A DNA stretch of 27,500 nucleotides from Cristatella mucedo (lineage: Eukaryota > Bryozoa > Phylactolaemata > Cristatellidae), in the NCBI GenBank assembly GCA_009760855.2, contig WPIO01000016.1, forward strand, positions 5,742,501 through 5,770,000. Reading direction: 5' to 3'. The position numbers were made by a program, and so were the translations under genes. Of this stretch, positions 1-7,930 are shown piece by piece. Positions within the stretch are counted from its first letter, which is position 1. Each line of letters begins with the position of its first letter. Under the pieces are notes generated by a model. The model was not told the DNA's origin and made no database searches. It worked only from the letters and a program-made list of their open reading frames with translations.

Positions 1-40
1 AGGCCGGCCGCCGCCCGGAGAATCTGCGACGGATGATAGT

Positions 41-126
41 GATAATAATAATAACGATAATTATTGTAATAGTACATTTGATATAGCGCTCTCAGAGAAC
101 TCAATCTCTTTCTAGGCACTCTACAT
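41..126 (-). mobile_element. LINE-A copy A1, 3' tail only
   Basis: On the minus strand this reads as the 3' end of LINE-A: a hairpin (AGAGA, a short loop, then TCTCT, inside a GCGCC/GGGCGC-like outer stem) followed by a degenerate ATT run. The plus strand shows the complement, with ATA repeats at 41-65 and the hairpin at about 85-120. No coding sequence is present, so the copy is extremely 5' truncated. It is more diverged than the tail at 26571-26640. Confidence 0.8.
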
Positions 127-208
127 CGTAGCACAGCGCCGGCCTGACTCAGTTTTAGGGCGCATGAGAACTGCTCAGCCAGGAGACGCCTCCTGTCCCT
201 AGAGCCTC

Positions 209-316
209 GAGCAAGAGGACGCAGCCATAGTAGTAGTAGGACCGTGAGCTGATTGATATTGGCTGACCTGTCAACCCTATAGTCCCGGCTAGCAATTTGA
301 GAATAGGGCGACGCTG
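209..316 (+). repeat. Unclassified direct repeat, left copy
   Basis: This segment matches 701-796 in the same direction with scattered substitutions and small gaps. Shared blocks include GAGCAAG, GACGCAG, GATATTGGCTG, TGTCAACCC and GGACGACGCT-like ends. A LINE-B copy lies between the two repeats. The repeat could belong to an unrecognised element or an old local duplication. I recognise no coding potential in it. Confidence 0.6.
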
Positions 317-322
317 GCCCAA

Positions 323-605
323 GTATGTATGTATGTATCTCCGTCAGTAACCCCACAAAGTCATAAAGACCATGTGGGTGTTACGCAGGAGAGTATCGCA
401 TAGCGCACTCACAGCCCAAGCGGCTTTCGGTACGCATTCGGTAGCCAACAGACTTCGTCTCACGCAACAAAGAGAAAGTGGGAAGCATAGCAGAGTCAGG
501 AGAGCAGTCGAGGTAGTGAGTAGCATAGAAGTAGCAGTCCGGGACCGCTGAAAAAGATGTGCCATAGTCGGCAGTTGGAGAGTAGATGTCGTTGCGTCGT
601 AAGAA
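323..605 (-). mobile_element. LINE-B copy B1, 3' end
   Basis: This is nearly identical to the 3' end of the longer LINE-B copy at 17105-17862. It starts at its 3' end with a TATGTATGTATG run followed by CTCCGTCAGTAAC. On the minus strand the frame ending at a TAA at 381-383 stays open across the element and encodes segments such as SPTADYGTSFSAV and LLRETKSVGYRMRTESRL. It is 5' truncated near 605, where similarity to the other copies stops. It sits between the two direct repeats at 209-316 and 701-796. Confidence 0.85.
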
Positions 606-1074
606 GGCCGCTGTCGCCGCCAGCCGTCCTAGAGTTGCTGGACGGCTTCCGTGAGAACAAGAAAAGTGGCCGAAGATCACCTTCGCTCTTCGCTCTCTGT
701 GAGCAAGGAGACGCAGAGGTCGCCGAGGTGATCGATATTGGCTGGCTTGTCAACCCCATTGTCCCTGCTAGTTCTATAACGATAGGACGACGCTCGCTAA
801 GGGTTCCTTCTTCGTCTTCGGCTCCGTTTCGACGCCGTCGCCGGTAGTTGCCGGTCTCGTTCTCTCTGAAAGCGAGGGAGGAGGGCGGGCTGTCCACAGC
901 GACGGACGAGACACAGAGAGAGTCAACATCAGGAGAATTCGGCGGATGCCGAATACGGTCGTAGGGCGCCCGAGCTCGCATTTTGTGTTTTGCGTGTGCG
1001 CGCGCGAGAGAGAGAGAGGTCTCGCCAGGTGTGCTTGGTGTAGCGCGTGAGGTGTATTCCTGCCGTTCAGGTGC
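606..1074. other. Gap: no gene recognised
   Basis: The first part includes the right-hand direct repeat (701-796). The rest is moderately CpG-rich, with a short alternating GC then GA run at 995-1018. Open frames exist on both strands, but their translations are arginine- and serine-rich and match nothing I know. Confidence 0.5.
701..796 (+). repeat. Unclassified direct repeat, right copy
   Basis: Partner of 209-316, in the same orientation and about 490 bases downstream. The intervening DNA holds LINE-B copy B1 and about 95 bases of unrelated sequence. Confidence 0.6.
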
Positions 1075-1131
1075 AAGCGGAGCCTTAGTTTCCGGTCAAG
1101 CGGAGCCTTAGTTTCCGGTCAGTTTCCGGTC
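1075..1131 (+). repeat. 23-base tandem repeat, about 2.5 units
   Basis: Two identical 23-base units (1075-1097 and 1098-1120) start AAGCGGAGCC and end TTTCCGGTC. An 11-base partial unit, AGTTTCCGGTC, follows at 1121-1131. The exact identity of the units implies a recent duplication. Confidence 0.95.
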
Positions 1132-1235
1132 AGTAGGAGCCTAGTTTCCTAGCTCTCCAGTCAGGGTCAAGGCTCCGGTTAGGGCTCCTCGTCTTATTTG
1201 GGTCGTTCCCCACAATAGACGTAAGGGAGCCTCAG

Positions 1236-1258
1236 TGCGGGGTCGTATTTTCCCCGCA
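1236..1258. other. Small perfect hairpin
   Basis: TGCGGGG at 1236-1242 pairs with CCCCGCA at 1252-1258 across a 9-base loop. A TAATAAAGC polyadenylation-like signal follows at 1341-1349. Both lie just upstream of the LINE-B insertion. No function can be assigned. Confidence 0.5.
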
Positions 1259-1352
1259 AGCGTGCCTGTGCTGTTGCGAGCCTGCGAGGAGGATGTGGCG
1301 GATACACTGAGCTAGACGAGCAGTGAGTTTGTGCGCTAGCTAATAAAGCTCA

Positions 1353-1586
1353 GTTTTCAGCGGTCCTGAGCTGCTACTTCTATGCTACTCACTACCTCAA
1401 CTGCTCTCCCGACTCTGCTATGCTTCCCACTTTATCTTTGTTGCGTGAGACGAAGTCTGTTGGCTACCGAATGCGTACCGAAAGCCGCTTAGACTGTGAG
1501 TGCGCTATACAAAACTCTCCTGCGTAACACCCACACAGTCTTTATGACTTAGCGGAGTTACAGACGGAGATAAATTACATTACATT
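1353..1586 (+). mobile_element. LINE-B copy B2, 3' end
   Basis: Plus-strand copy of the LINE-B 3' end, closely matching B1 and B4. It runs from TTTTCAGCGGTCC to the 3' terminus CGGAGATAAATTACATTACATT. The frame that is open in B1 and B4 is open here too, and ends at the same SPA-stop near the 3' end. It is truncated on the 5' side at 1353. Confidence 0.88.
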
Positions 1587-2470
1587 GCGCGTAGACGTGC
1601 ACCGAACCGCATTCGGCCGTAGGCTACGCCGCTCGGTAAGCGCCAGGTCACGCCTACTCCGCCGAGCTTTCGGCGTTATAACATTTGGTGCAAAGGAAGT
1701 ACGATGGAATCTGCGGCGCCGAAACGCACCGCTAGAACGCGGAACCCGGGAAAAATAGGTCTAAACTTAAAAGGTGCATACGCCGCAGCTAATCATCGCC
1801 AGCGAGTGCTGCGAAAACGGGAAATGCCAGCAGCGACCCAGTCGCATGGCACCCAACAGCAGTACCTACTGCCTTCCGCTTGAGCGCCGGCGGCGCGCCA
1901 GCTACTTTCTTCCTTCTTAACAGGAAGCCACGCCACCCGGTTTTTTGCACCTCCACCTGCCGCGGCCGCCGCGCGCTTCCCGACCGCTCGACTCCGGCAA
2001 CCGCACCGTCATCGTCCAAGGCTCGCCTCATCCGTTGGCGGCGCCGCTGAGCGGAGCGGCTTGTCCAATCGCTGGCGGCCGACCGAGCGTCCGCGAGTCT
2101 GCTCTGCCTTCCCTCGCTAGACTCTGCGGCGGTCCCGCGCCCCACACACCCTTACGGAGCGCCGCGCGCTGCCGCCGGCGTTGCGATCGCCGTACGCGCC
2201 CCAGTCCCCGCCTCGATCTCGCCCCAAGTTCCGTCAGCTGAGCAAATATGGCTGCCGAGTGAGTGCCACTACCGCTCTCGTCGCCCGCTCGTTGGCTGCG
2301 AGGGCCGCGACTAATGCGCGGTGCGGAGCGGCGCGACCCGCGCTCCCGACGTCTGACTTGGTAAAAACATGATTAAATGGAGCTCGTCACGCATTGTTTA
2401 GCTGCTGAATCCGTCGGGAAACGTGTGCAGCGTTTCGTCGCGCCGGCGCTCGCCTCCCGGTTGCCGAGCT
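1587..2470. promoter_or_regulatory. CpG-rich segment, possible promoter region
   Basis: CpG is dense and not depleted; for example, I count ten CpG in 1981-2040. Such blocks often mark unmethylated promoters. No TATA box was seen. A possible start codon and splice donor lie at 2248-2260. Frames up to about 118 codons occur on both strands, as expected in GC-rich DNA with few stop codons, and none resembles a known protein. Confidence 0.4.
2248..2260 (+). other. Possible start codon and splice donor of a short first exon
   Basis: An ATG at 2248 with A at -3 and G at +4 begins Met-Ala-Ala and runs eleven bases to a GTGAGT donor at 2259. The reading frame would continue after splicing; without splicing it stops at once (TGA at 2260-2262). 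The surroundings are CpG-rich. AAATATGGCTGCC also resembles a YY1 site, which often overlaps first ATGs. No downstream exon was identified, so this remains a hypothesis. Confidence 0.25.
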
Positions 2471-3057
2471 AGCCGTTTGCGAAGTCGGCGTCCAGCAATT
2501 GTGGAATGGAGCGCCTCTCGGACGCGCTCCGGCCGGAACCCGCGACTACCGTGCTATCATTCGCAGCTCGTTTATTTGAAGGGCTCTTACTGACTCCTTC
2601 GCCGCGTTTACCCGCGTCCGCAGCGATGTTTGCTTATCTAGCGGAGAGCAAAAACGCGAATGTAAACCAGCGCTAGCGAAGCATCCGTGCCGGTTAGCCG
2701 CCATCGAGTCGATGCGTCGAGTTGGCGGCAAACGTTTGCGGTGCATCGCGAATGCATGCTAGAGCTGTATCGCTCTGTCGCGCGCCTAGCTCTACTGCGC
2801 CCCTCTCTATCTCTATCGCGCATCGTATCGCGTTTCATTTCGTTTCGCTCGGATTGCCACCGCCGCGAGCCTGCGACGGAGAGTTACTCGCGTGCGATCC
2901 GCGCCACGCGAGCTGGGCGCCTACGGGTTAGCCACCTCGCCGCCTTCAACAGCTGACCGACGGCGTGCGAACGGAGATGCCGCAGTCGGCACCACCCCCC
3001 CCGCCGCCGCAGAGCGATTACAGCGGCGCCGCTAGTCGTGCGTGCGGCATATTAAAT
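2471..3057. other. Gap: GC-balanced DNA, no gene recognised
   Basis: This holds a small inverted repeat (GCCGCCA at 2697-2703 against TGGCGGC at 2723-2729) and a short C run near 2995-3002. Short overlapping frames occur on both strands and look like chance. Confidence 0.5.
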
Positions 3058-3077
3058 TATATATATATATATATATT
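3058..3077. repeat. AT dinucleotide tract
   Basis: A run of alternating A and T followed by AT-rich sequence to about 3165. Confidence 0.9.
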
Positions 3078-3167
3078 ATAATATAACTAAATAAATATAT
3101 TAAAGTGTGTATACAATTTATGTTTATAGATAGATTATAGTGTATATGTATGTGTGTATTAAGTACC

Positions 3168-3191
3168 TACACACACACGCACGCACGCGCG

Positions 3192-3245
<54 letters not shown>
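3168..3245. repeat. Compound CA/CG/TA dinucleotide tract
   Basis: A 78-base uninterrupted alternation of pyrimidine and purine: (AC)n, then a (GC)n core at about 3187-3200, then a long (AC)n, then (AT)n. The CG and CA parts are classic Z-DNA-prone sequence. Confidence 0.95.
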
Positions 3246-3246
<1 letters not shown>

Positions 3247-3592
3247 TCAGCTCCTCCCCGACTTACGGCGGCTGTATTAAAGTAAACCAAACAACGAAGC
3301 TTGCCTGATGTACCTTGGCATCCCATGCGCAGAGAGAAGGGCACTAAGGCGGCTCTGCGTCTCGGACGCCATTACTGGCTCGGAAGCCGCGCGGTCCCCG
3401 TTCCTGAATCGGGAGGCTCGGGTAACACCTGCGACCCCGGTCGGGCTCGGCACCGCCGGCCAATTTATTTATGCAAGCTAAAAATTTCAATAAATCTTCA
3501 CTTATATATTACACACAATATAATTAATACTGTATGCATGTAAATTTATATTATATATATATATACATATATATATAATATATTTATATATG
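3246..3592. other. Gap: no gene; AT-rich tail next to SINE
   Basis: Mixed sequence with an 80-codon chance frame, becoming very AT-rich from 3541. The TATATA stretch at 3548-3591 abuts the 3' tail of the minus-strand SINE-1 and probably grew from it. Confidence 0.5.
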
Positions 3593-3727
3593 ATTCATTT
3601 GTGTAGCATCCTAAGAGAACTTAAATCTCTACTCAGGCGCTTCGCATTTGCTACGGGGCTCGAGCCCACGAACTTTGTCATCCAATACACTCACCTTGAC
3701 CTAGGTCGGTGTGAGCACTGTAACACC
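3593..3727 (-). mobile_element. SINE-1 copy S1
   Basis: Minus-strand copy. On the plus strand the 3' tail comes first (ATTCATTTGTGTAGCATCC, then AAGAGAACTTAAATCTCT), then the body with GGGGCTCGAGCCCACG, which is the complement of the tRNA-like B box. The tRNA-like head is degraded near 3715-3727. The family resembles class II tRNA-derived SINEs. Confidence 0.8.
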
Positions 3728-4835
3728 CCGCGACTATGGATTATGAGCTTGACAGCTGAACATTGATTACAAACTATGAGCTTTGCCGCAGAATTAGAGC
3801 TGAGCCGCTTATGAAATAGCCGCGATAAGTCGACGTTTTTGAGCGGCGCGATTATGTACGAGAGCGATTAAGACATAACTTACGACCTGGCCATTTATAT
3901 AAGCCACGGTCCTGACCACAGTCGCTCTCTGCGAGCAACGGTCTGCCGGTCGGCGATTCCAAGTGCTGAGCGCAAGCTGCCGTAAGCCTATTAGCGAGTC
4001 GGCTGGATATCGCCTGTCGTATTAGCCGAAATATACAGGCTATTGTTTGTGCTTGTTCTACTAAGACGTCGTTGTTAGCGCTGCTAGCAGAATATCGAGC
4101 GGTGAGTTTTTTTTTATCGTCCTAGTATTGTTAGCATCAGGTCTCTGCACATTGCACGCGTTGCGCCGCTACCTGCTCCAGTGAGGATCTCGAGGTCATA
4201 ACCGCACCTAGATCGCCCCTGGGCCAAACCAGCGCGGCACGTGGGCGCGGCGGCTGCGCGTAAGCGGCTCGTCCCGGTCTCCGGTGCTGGGGCGAAGTCG
4301 GGTGCATTCTTATCGAGTAGAAAGGAGCTCATCGCTGCGAACTCTCGGCTCCGCGGAGTGACCGGCGGCCAGAGTGGAGATAAATCCGCCTCGTTCGTTC
4401 GTCACGACCGGCGGCAGGGGTCACGTCGCGGCACGCCGCCGCCGCTGAGACTCGCGCTGGTCGAAGAGCGCTGGCGATCGCTGCCGCTCAGGTTTGGCCA
4501 TCGTAGAACGACGTTACGATAACCAATCGCTAGCAAAGGTTTCAGCGCGTCCTCGTTAGCTTGTGCTGCTGTCGCCATGAGAAACGTGCCACCCGTTTCG
4601 GGTCAGACGCACGTCCGACCTCGCGCGAAACACGGAGAATTGAAGAAAAAAGGTGCGATCGCTACAAACTCTAAGCTTATTACGAAGTGCAGTGGGCATG
4701 AACTCTAGATCGCTTTAATGCATGCGTCTAGCTGAGTGATGAGCTGATGGAGTGACATCGAACGGATTGGTGGATGCATGAACTCTGACACTATGCAACT
4801 ACAGGAGCGTCTTATGCTAACGCGTTAAGTAGTTG
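3728..4835. other. Gap: promoter-like site, then GC-rich DNA
   Basis: This contains the TATA-like site at 3896-3903 and a possible splice donor at 4102 (separate entry), followed by a CpG-containing stretch to about 4560. Frames of up to 93 codons on both strands match nothing known. Confidence 0.45.
3896..4103 (+). promoter_or_regulatory. Candidate TATA promoter with non-coding first exon
   Basis: A good TATA box, TATATAAG, at 3896-3903 is followed 20-30 bases downstream by CCACAGTCGCTCT, an acceptable initiator context. About 175 bases further, AGCG|GTGAGT at 4098-4107 is a strong splice donor with its GT at 4102-4103. The stretch between has no long frame from an ATG, so it would be a 5' untranslated exon. 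It could instead be a leftover promoter of a mobile element. No downstream coding exon was found. Confidence 0.35.
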
Positions 4836-4990
4836 CCGAGCTGGTTTGGCCCAGCGGTTAAGGTGCTCGCCCCGACTGAGGTCGAGGTGAATGCATTTGA
4901 CGGCAGAGGTCGTGGGCTCGAGCCCCGAGGCATACGTGAAGCGCCTGCATAGAGATTAAGTTCTCTTAGGGCGCTAAGCAAATTAATTAT
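4836..4990 (+). mobile_element. SINE-1 copy S2
   Basis: Well-preserved plus-strand copy. The tRNA-like head carries an RNA polymerase III A box (TGGCCCAGCGG, 4847-4857) and a B-box-like GGCTCGAGCCC (4915-4925). The 3' part (AAGCGCCT, then AGAGATTAAGTTCTCT, then AGGGCGCT) is the hairpin shared with LINE-A. The middle carries about 20 extra bases compared with S5. The tail runs into a long AT tract. Confidence 0.9.
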
Positions 4991-5028
4991 ATATATATAT
5001 ATATATATATTAATTATATATATATATA

Positions 5029-5064
<36 letters not shown>
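4985..5064. repeat. AT tract grown from a SINE tail
   Basis: Runs of alternating AT punctuated by TTAATTA about every 25-30 bases, directly continuing the 3' end of SINE-1 copy S2. Confidence 0.9.
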
Positions 5065-5066
<2 letters not shown>

Positions 5067-5726
5067 GGTGTGTGTAGCGCTGCAATTAATTAGTCGGGTT
5101 AGTTCTATATGCCCCTTCATAGGAGCCGAAACCGCATTGACCTTGACATTGTCCGCGAAGAACGAATGCAAAGCAACACGCATTACGTAGGCGTGTGTCG
5201 ACACTAATACGATGCCTTGTTGGGCGTCAGCTGCTCTACGGCAGCTACAGGATTGTCAAGGTGATTGACAGGTATTTCTCCAGCTATCGTCATCTGCAGG
5301 TAAGGCGCCATTGTAATTTGAAAGTACTGGACCACTGAAGGCTTTCTGCTTTGGGACTGAGAGCAGGAAAATGTCACCACGTGCCGGAAATTAGCTGCAG
5401 AGACGTGGCGTTGAGTTTCACACTGAGAGCAGGAGATCTTTGGCTTTAAGTCTCATGACATTTCAAGCCTTGGCTTAAAATATCCACTTAAGCGTCCGAG
5501 CCGCGAGTCTCGATGTACTGTACGAGCGAACGGTATAATTTAGTCGCAATTGGTTCAAGGCCTGCGCCATATATCTTGAATACGTCTTGAATTACGTACT
5601 CTGACAGTTTGAAGCATAATCCGCCAGTCGTAAGGAGGAGTCGCTTTCGTCTGCTGCTGAGTGACGTCTCAGGGCAGCTCGCGCAACAGAGAACTGCGAC
5701 TCCTGCTGCAAAGGAATAAAGAAAGT
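5065..5726. other. Gap: no gene established
   Basis: Two weak coding-like stretches were seen. On the plus strand, 5147-5299 is open and ends at a CAG|GTAAGG donor. On the minus strand, 5488-5660 is open and contains YVIQDVFKIYG, with normal-looking amino acid composition. Neither matches a family I know. ACTGAGAGCAGGA-like words occur twice (5357-5369 and 5422-5434). Confidence 0.4.
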
Positions 5727-6165
5727 TGTTAATGGTAATGATAATAACAATAATAATAGGTCGTCTGTATGGCACCCTAAGTGACCCGAAACTCTATCGC
5801 GCCGCTTTGCAACTCGCTGCAAAAGAAGCAATAGCTGCGGGTTTTAATTATATGCAAGGTGTCGTGGTTGGACCAGCAGGCAAGACGCTCGCGTCTACCG
5901 GCCTAGTAGGGGCTCTGATTAGTCACATGCACTGTATCCTGCATAAGTAAGCACGCAAAGCACGCCGGAAAAAATAGGCTCTCTGGCTGGGGCACATAGA
6001 AAGCCGAACGGAACAGATGCGTATTTAGCTCAGTCTGAAATGGGCGCAAAGTCGAAAGAGGCGGCGACGAAACCGGAAGTGGGTTACAGACTGAGGGCGC
6101 AAACGAGCGGAAGGCACGATCGTCAGAAGATTTCAATTTAGTGAGAGGAACGGCCGGACGACCTT
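5727..6165 (-). mobile_element. LINE-C copy C1, 3' end
   Basis: Minus-strand fragment of an L2/CR1-like LINE. The frame at 6136-5903 encodes the C-terminal signature of this clade: KSSDDRAFRSFAPS (compare KSFGDRAF in LINE-A) and FQTELNTHLFRSAF (compare [14 protein letters not shown]). The 3' end reads GGTGCCATACAGACGACC followed by a degenerate ATT run at 5727-5758. DNA similarity to the copy at 11298-11985 covers most of it. The 5' side is truncated near 6165. Confidence 0.8.
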
Positions 6166-6282
6166 AATGAAATATGCGGTGGGTGGATGCGACAGCTTGT
6201 TAATGAAGTTTCATTCCTTTGGAGAAAGCCAGCTACGAATGCATCCTGAGACGACATGGCAAATGGACCCGAGCATACGCAG

Positions 6283-6347
6283 AGTGCCTAGAAAGAGATG
6301 TAGTTTTCTGAAGACGCTAAACGTGTCTTATTATTATTTTTATTATA
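6283..6347 (+). mobile_element. LINE-A copy A2, diverged tail only
   Basis: GTGCCTAGAAAGAGAT, TTCTGAAGACGCT and a TTATTATT run match the LINE-A 3' end base by base with several substitutions. Only the hairpin and ATT tail are present. Confidence 0.65.
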
Positions 6348-6870
6348 TCATGCTATTATCGGAATACTTCACTGTATTACATCTTTTGTTTTGTCAATAT
6401 AAACTGTCTGGTGTCTCAATCGCTATACACGGAGCGTGCTAGTTGTGACACGAAGTCGCCGGGCATTCTGAAAGATTCTGGAAGATCCTATCCGAAAGTA
6501 AACAAAATGACGATATTGCTATGCTTACTAAACATTATTTTTATTGCGTCTCGTTTAAAGTGCTTGCGGCCAATCAGCTAAAATTATGGGAGGACATAAA
6601 ATCAGCTAGGCTTATCTGAGGCAAGTCCAATTAGCTCGATTTCGACAGCTCCGTAAATTAATTGTTAACGAGACAGTTTGCAAATAGTTGACGAAGGAAG
6701 GCGAGCAGACGAGCAATGCAAGCAGACGCTAAATGCTTGCCAGGCGCAGATCCATCGAGCAAAAGCCATATTTCGTATTTGCATTACATTATCTATGCAA
6801 TTTATGGTGAATTTCAACATTTTATACTTGCAATGCTGCTGCTAATTTGTGTAATATCATAAGAATGTAG
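6348..6870. other. Gap: no gene recognised
   Basis: AT-rich sequence. It has a heat-shock-element-like word (TTCTGGAAGATCC near 6473) and a CCAAT word near 6570, neither placed against a convincing promoter. Confidence 0.5.
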
Positions 6871-7022
6871 TAATACAATTTATTCGTATAGCGCCCTAGA
6901 AGAGCTTAATCTCTATTCAGGCGATTCACATTTGCCACGGGGCTCAGGCCTACGACCTGGGTCATCAAACACCTTGACCTCGGATCGAGACGAGCACCTT
7001 AACCGCTAGGCCAAACCAGCGT
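6871..7022 (-). mobile_element. SINE-1 copy S3
   Basis: Minus-strand, near full-length copy. The plus strand shows TATAGCGCCCTA (tail hairpin), GAGCTTAATCTCT, and at the far end GAGCACCTTAACCGCTAGG, GCCAAACCAGC, which is the complement of the A box. The B box is mutated (GGGGCTCAGGCC). Confidence 0.87.
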
Positions 7023-7205
7023 GATGAGCTCCTTTCTACGTGCCAGATTTGGATATTTGTGCGTGTGTGCTACTCAAGGCTTGTATGAAAGACAAGTAGA
7101 GAGACACGCATGCGAGGACAGATAAACGCAGTCAATAAACAGATTCATTGAGAGAAAACCTGGTAAAGGTAAAGAGAGTGAATGTGAGAGGCTCAGAAGG
7201 TTGGA

Positions 7206-7571
7206 GATTCAGAGGCAGACACAGAGACAGAGACAGAGAGACGGAGAGACGGAGAGGCGGAGACAGACGGAGACGGACGGAGACGGACGGAGACGGACGG
7301 AGACGGACGGAGACGGACGGAGACGGACGGAGACGGACAGAGAGACGGAGACAGACAGAGAGACGGAGACGGACAGAGAGACGGAGACAGACAGAGATAC
7401 GGAGACAGACAGAGAGACGGAGACAGACAGAGAGACGGAGACAGACAGAGAGACGGAGACAGACAGAGAGACGGAGACAGACAGAGAGACGGAGACAGAC
7501 AGCGAGACGGAGACAAACAGAGAGACGGAGACAAACAGAGAGACGGAGACAAATAGAGAGACAGAGACAGA

Positions 7572-7625
<54 letters not shown>
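7206..7625. repeat. Compound purine-rich minisatellite
   Basis: There are three zones. At 7261-7340 there are about eight 10-base units of AGACGGACGG. At 7343-7576 there are thirteen 18-base units of AGACGGAGACAGACAGAG with few variants (for example ATACGG at 7397 and AAACAG from 7514). At 7575-7625 there is a (GA)n run. The plus strand is almost pure purine with spaced C. Because 18 is a multiple of three and stop codons are rare, several frames stay open on both strands for about 120-216 codons. They encode Arg/Glu/Thr or Ser/Leu/Val repeats that are not real proteins. Confidence 0.95.
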
Positions 7626-7629
<4 letters not shown>

Positions 7630-7899
7630 GGGAAAGAGAGAAAGAAAGAAAGAGAAAGACCCTCATTCTGCGTATGTCATCATATGCCATTGCCGAAAGG
7701 AGTTTTCGTTCTACTTTGGCGGTCTGTCCCGGCCTCACTGTCACACTTTGCCTAACTATTATAATCACTATTATATTCACTATTATAATCAGGACTGAGC
7801 TCTAATGAAGTCGACGAAACGTCAGACACGTTTTCCCAATTAAACATGCTGCCAAGACGTGACTTTGACATTCTTTGCTTTATATAAAAAAAATATTTT

Positions 7900-7930
7900 T
7901 TCATTTGTATAGCGCCCCAAGAGAACTTAA
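7900..7930 (-). mobile_element. SINE-1 copy S4, 3' tail piece
   Basis: TTCATTTGTATAGCGCCCC, AAGAGAACTTAA is the complement of the SINE-1 3' tail. The element is interrupted after AACTTAA (7924-7930) by LINE-A copy A3 and resumes at 8644 with the same seven bases. Confidence 0.88.

Noticed and set aside
4836-4925. Could the SINE-1 heads be functional tRNA genes?
   Set aside because: A and B boxes are present, but acceptor stems do not pair, the spacing differs between copies, and each is followed by the SINE body and tail.
5147-5299. 51 open codons ending at a CAG|GTAAGG donor
   Set aside because: No credible acceptor or start codon upstream and no recognised peptide.
6465-6495. Heat-shock-element-like word
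   Set aside because: Only two of three GAA/TTC blocks are spaced correctly, and there is no core promoter placed near it.
7343-7576. Could the 18-base array be a CRISPR array?
   Set aside because: The units are contiguous with no unique spacers and the context is eukaryotic; it is a minisatellite.
7148-7798. Overlapping long frames on both strands (about 120-216 codons)
   Set aside because: Products of the minisatellite: unit length divisible by three and no stop codons. Arg/Glu/Thr or Ser/Leu/Val repeats only.
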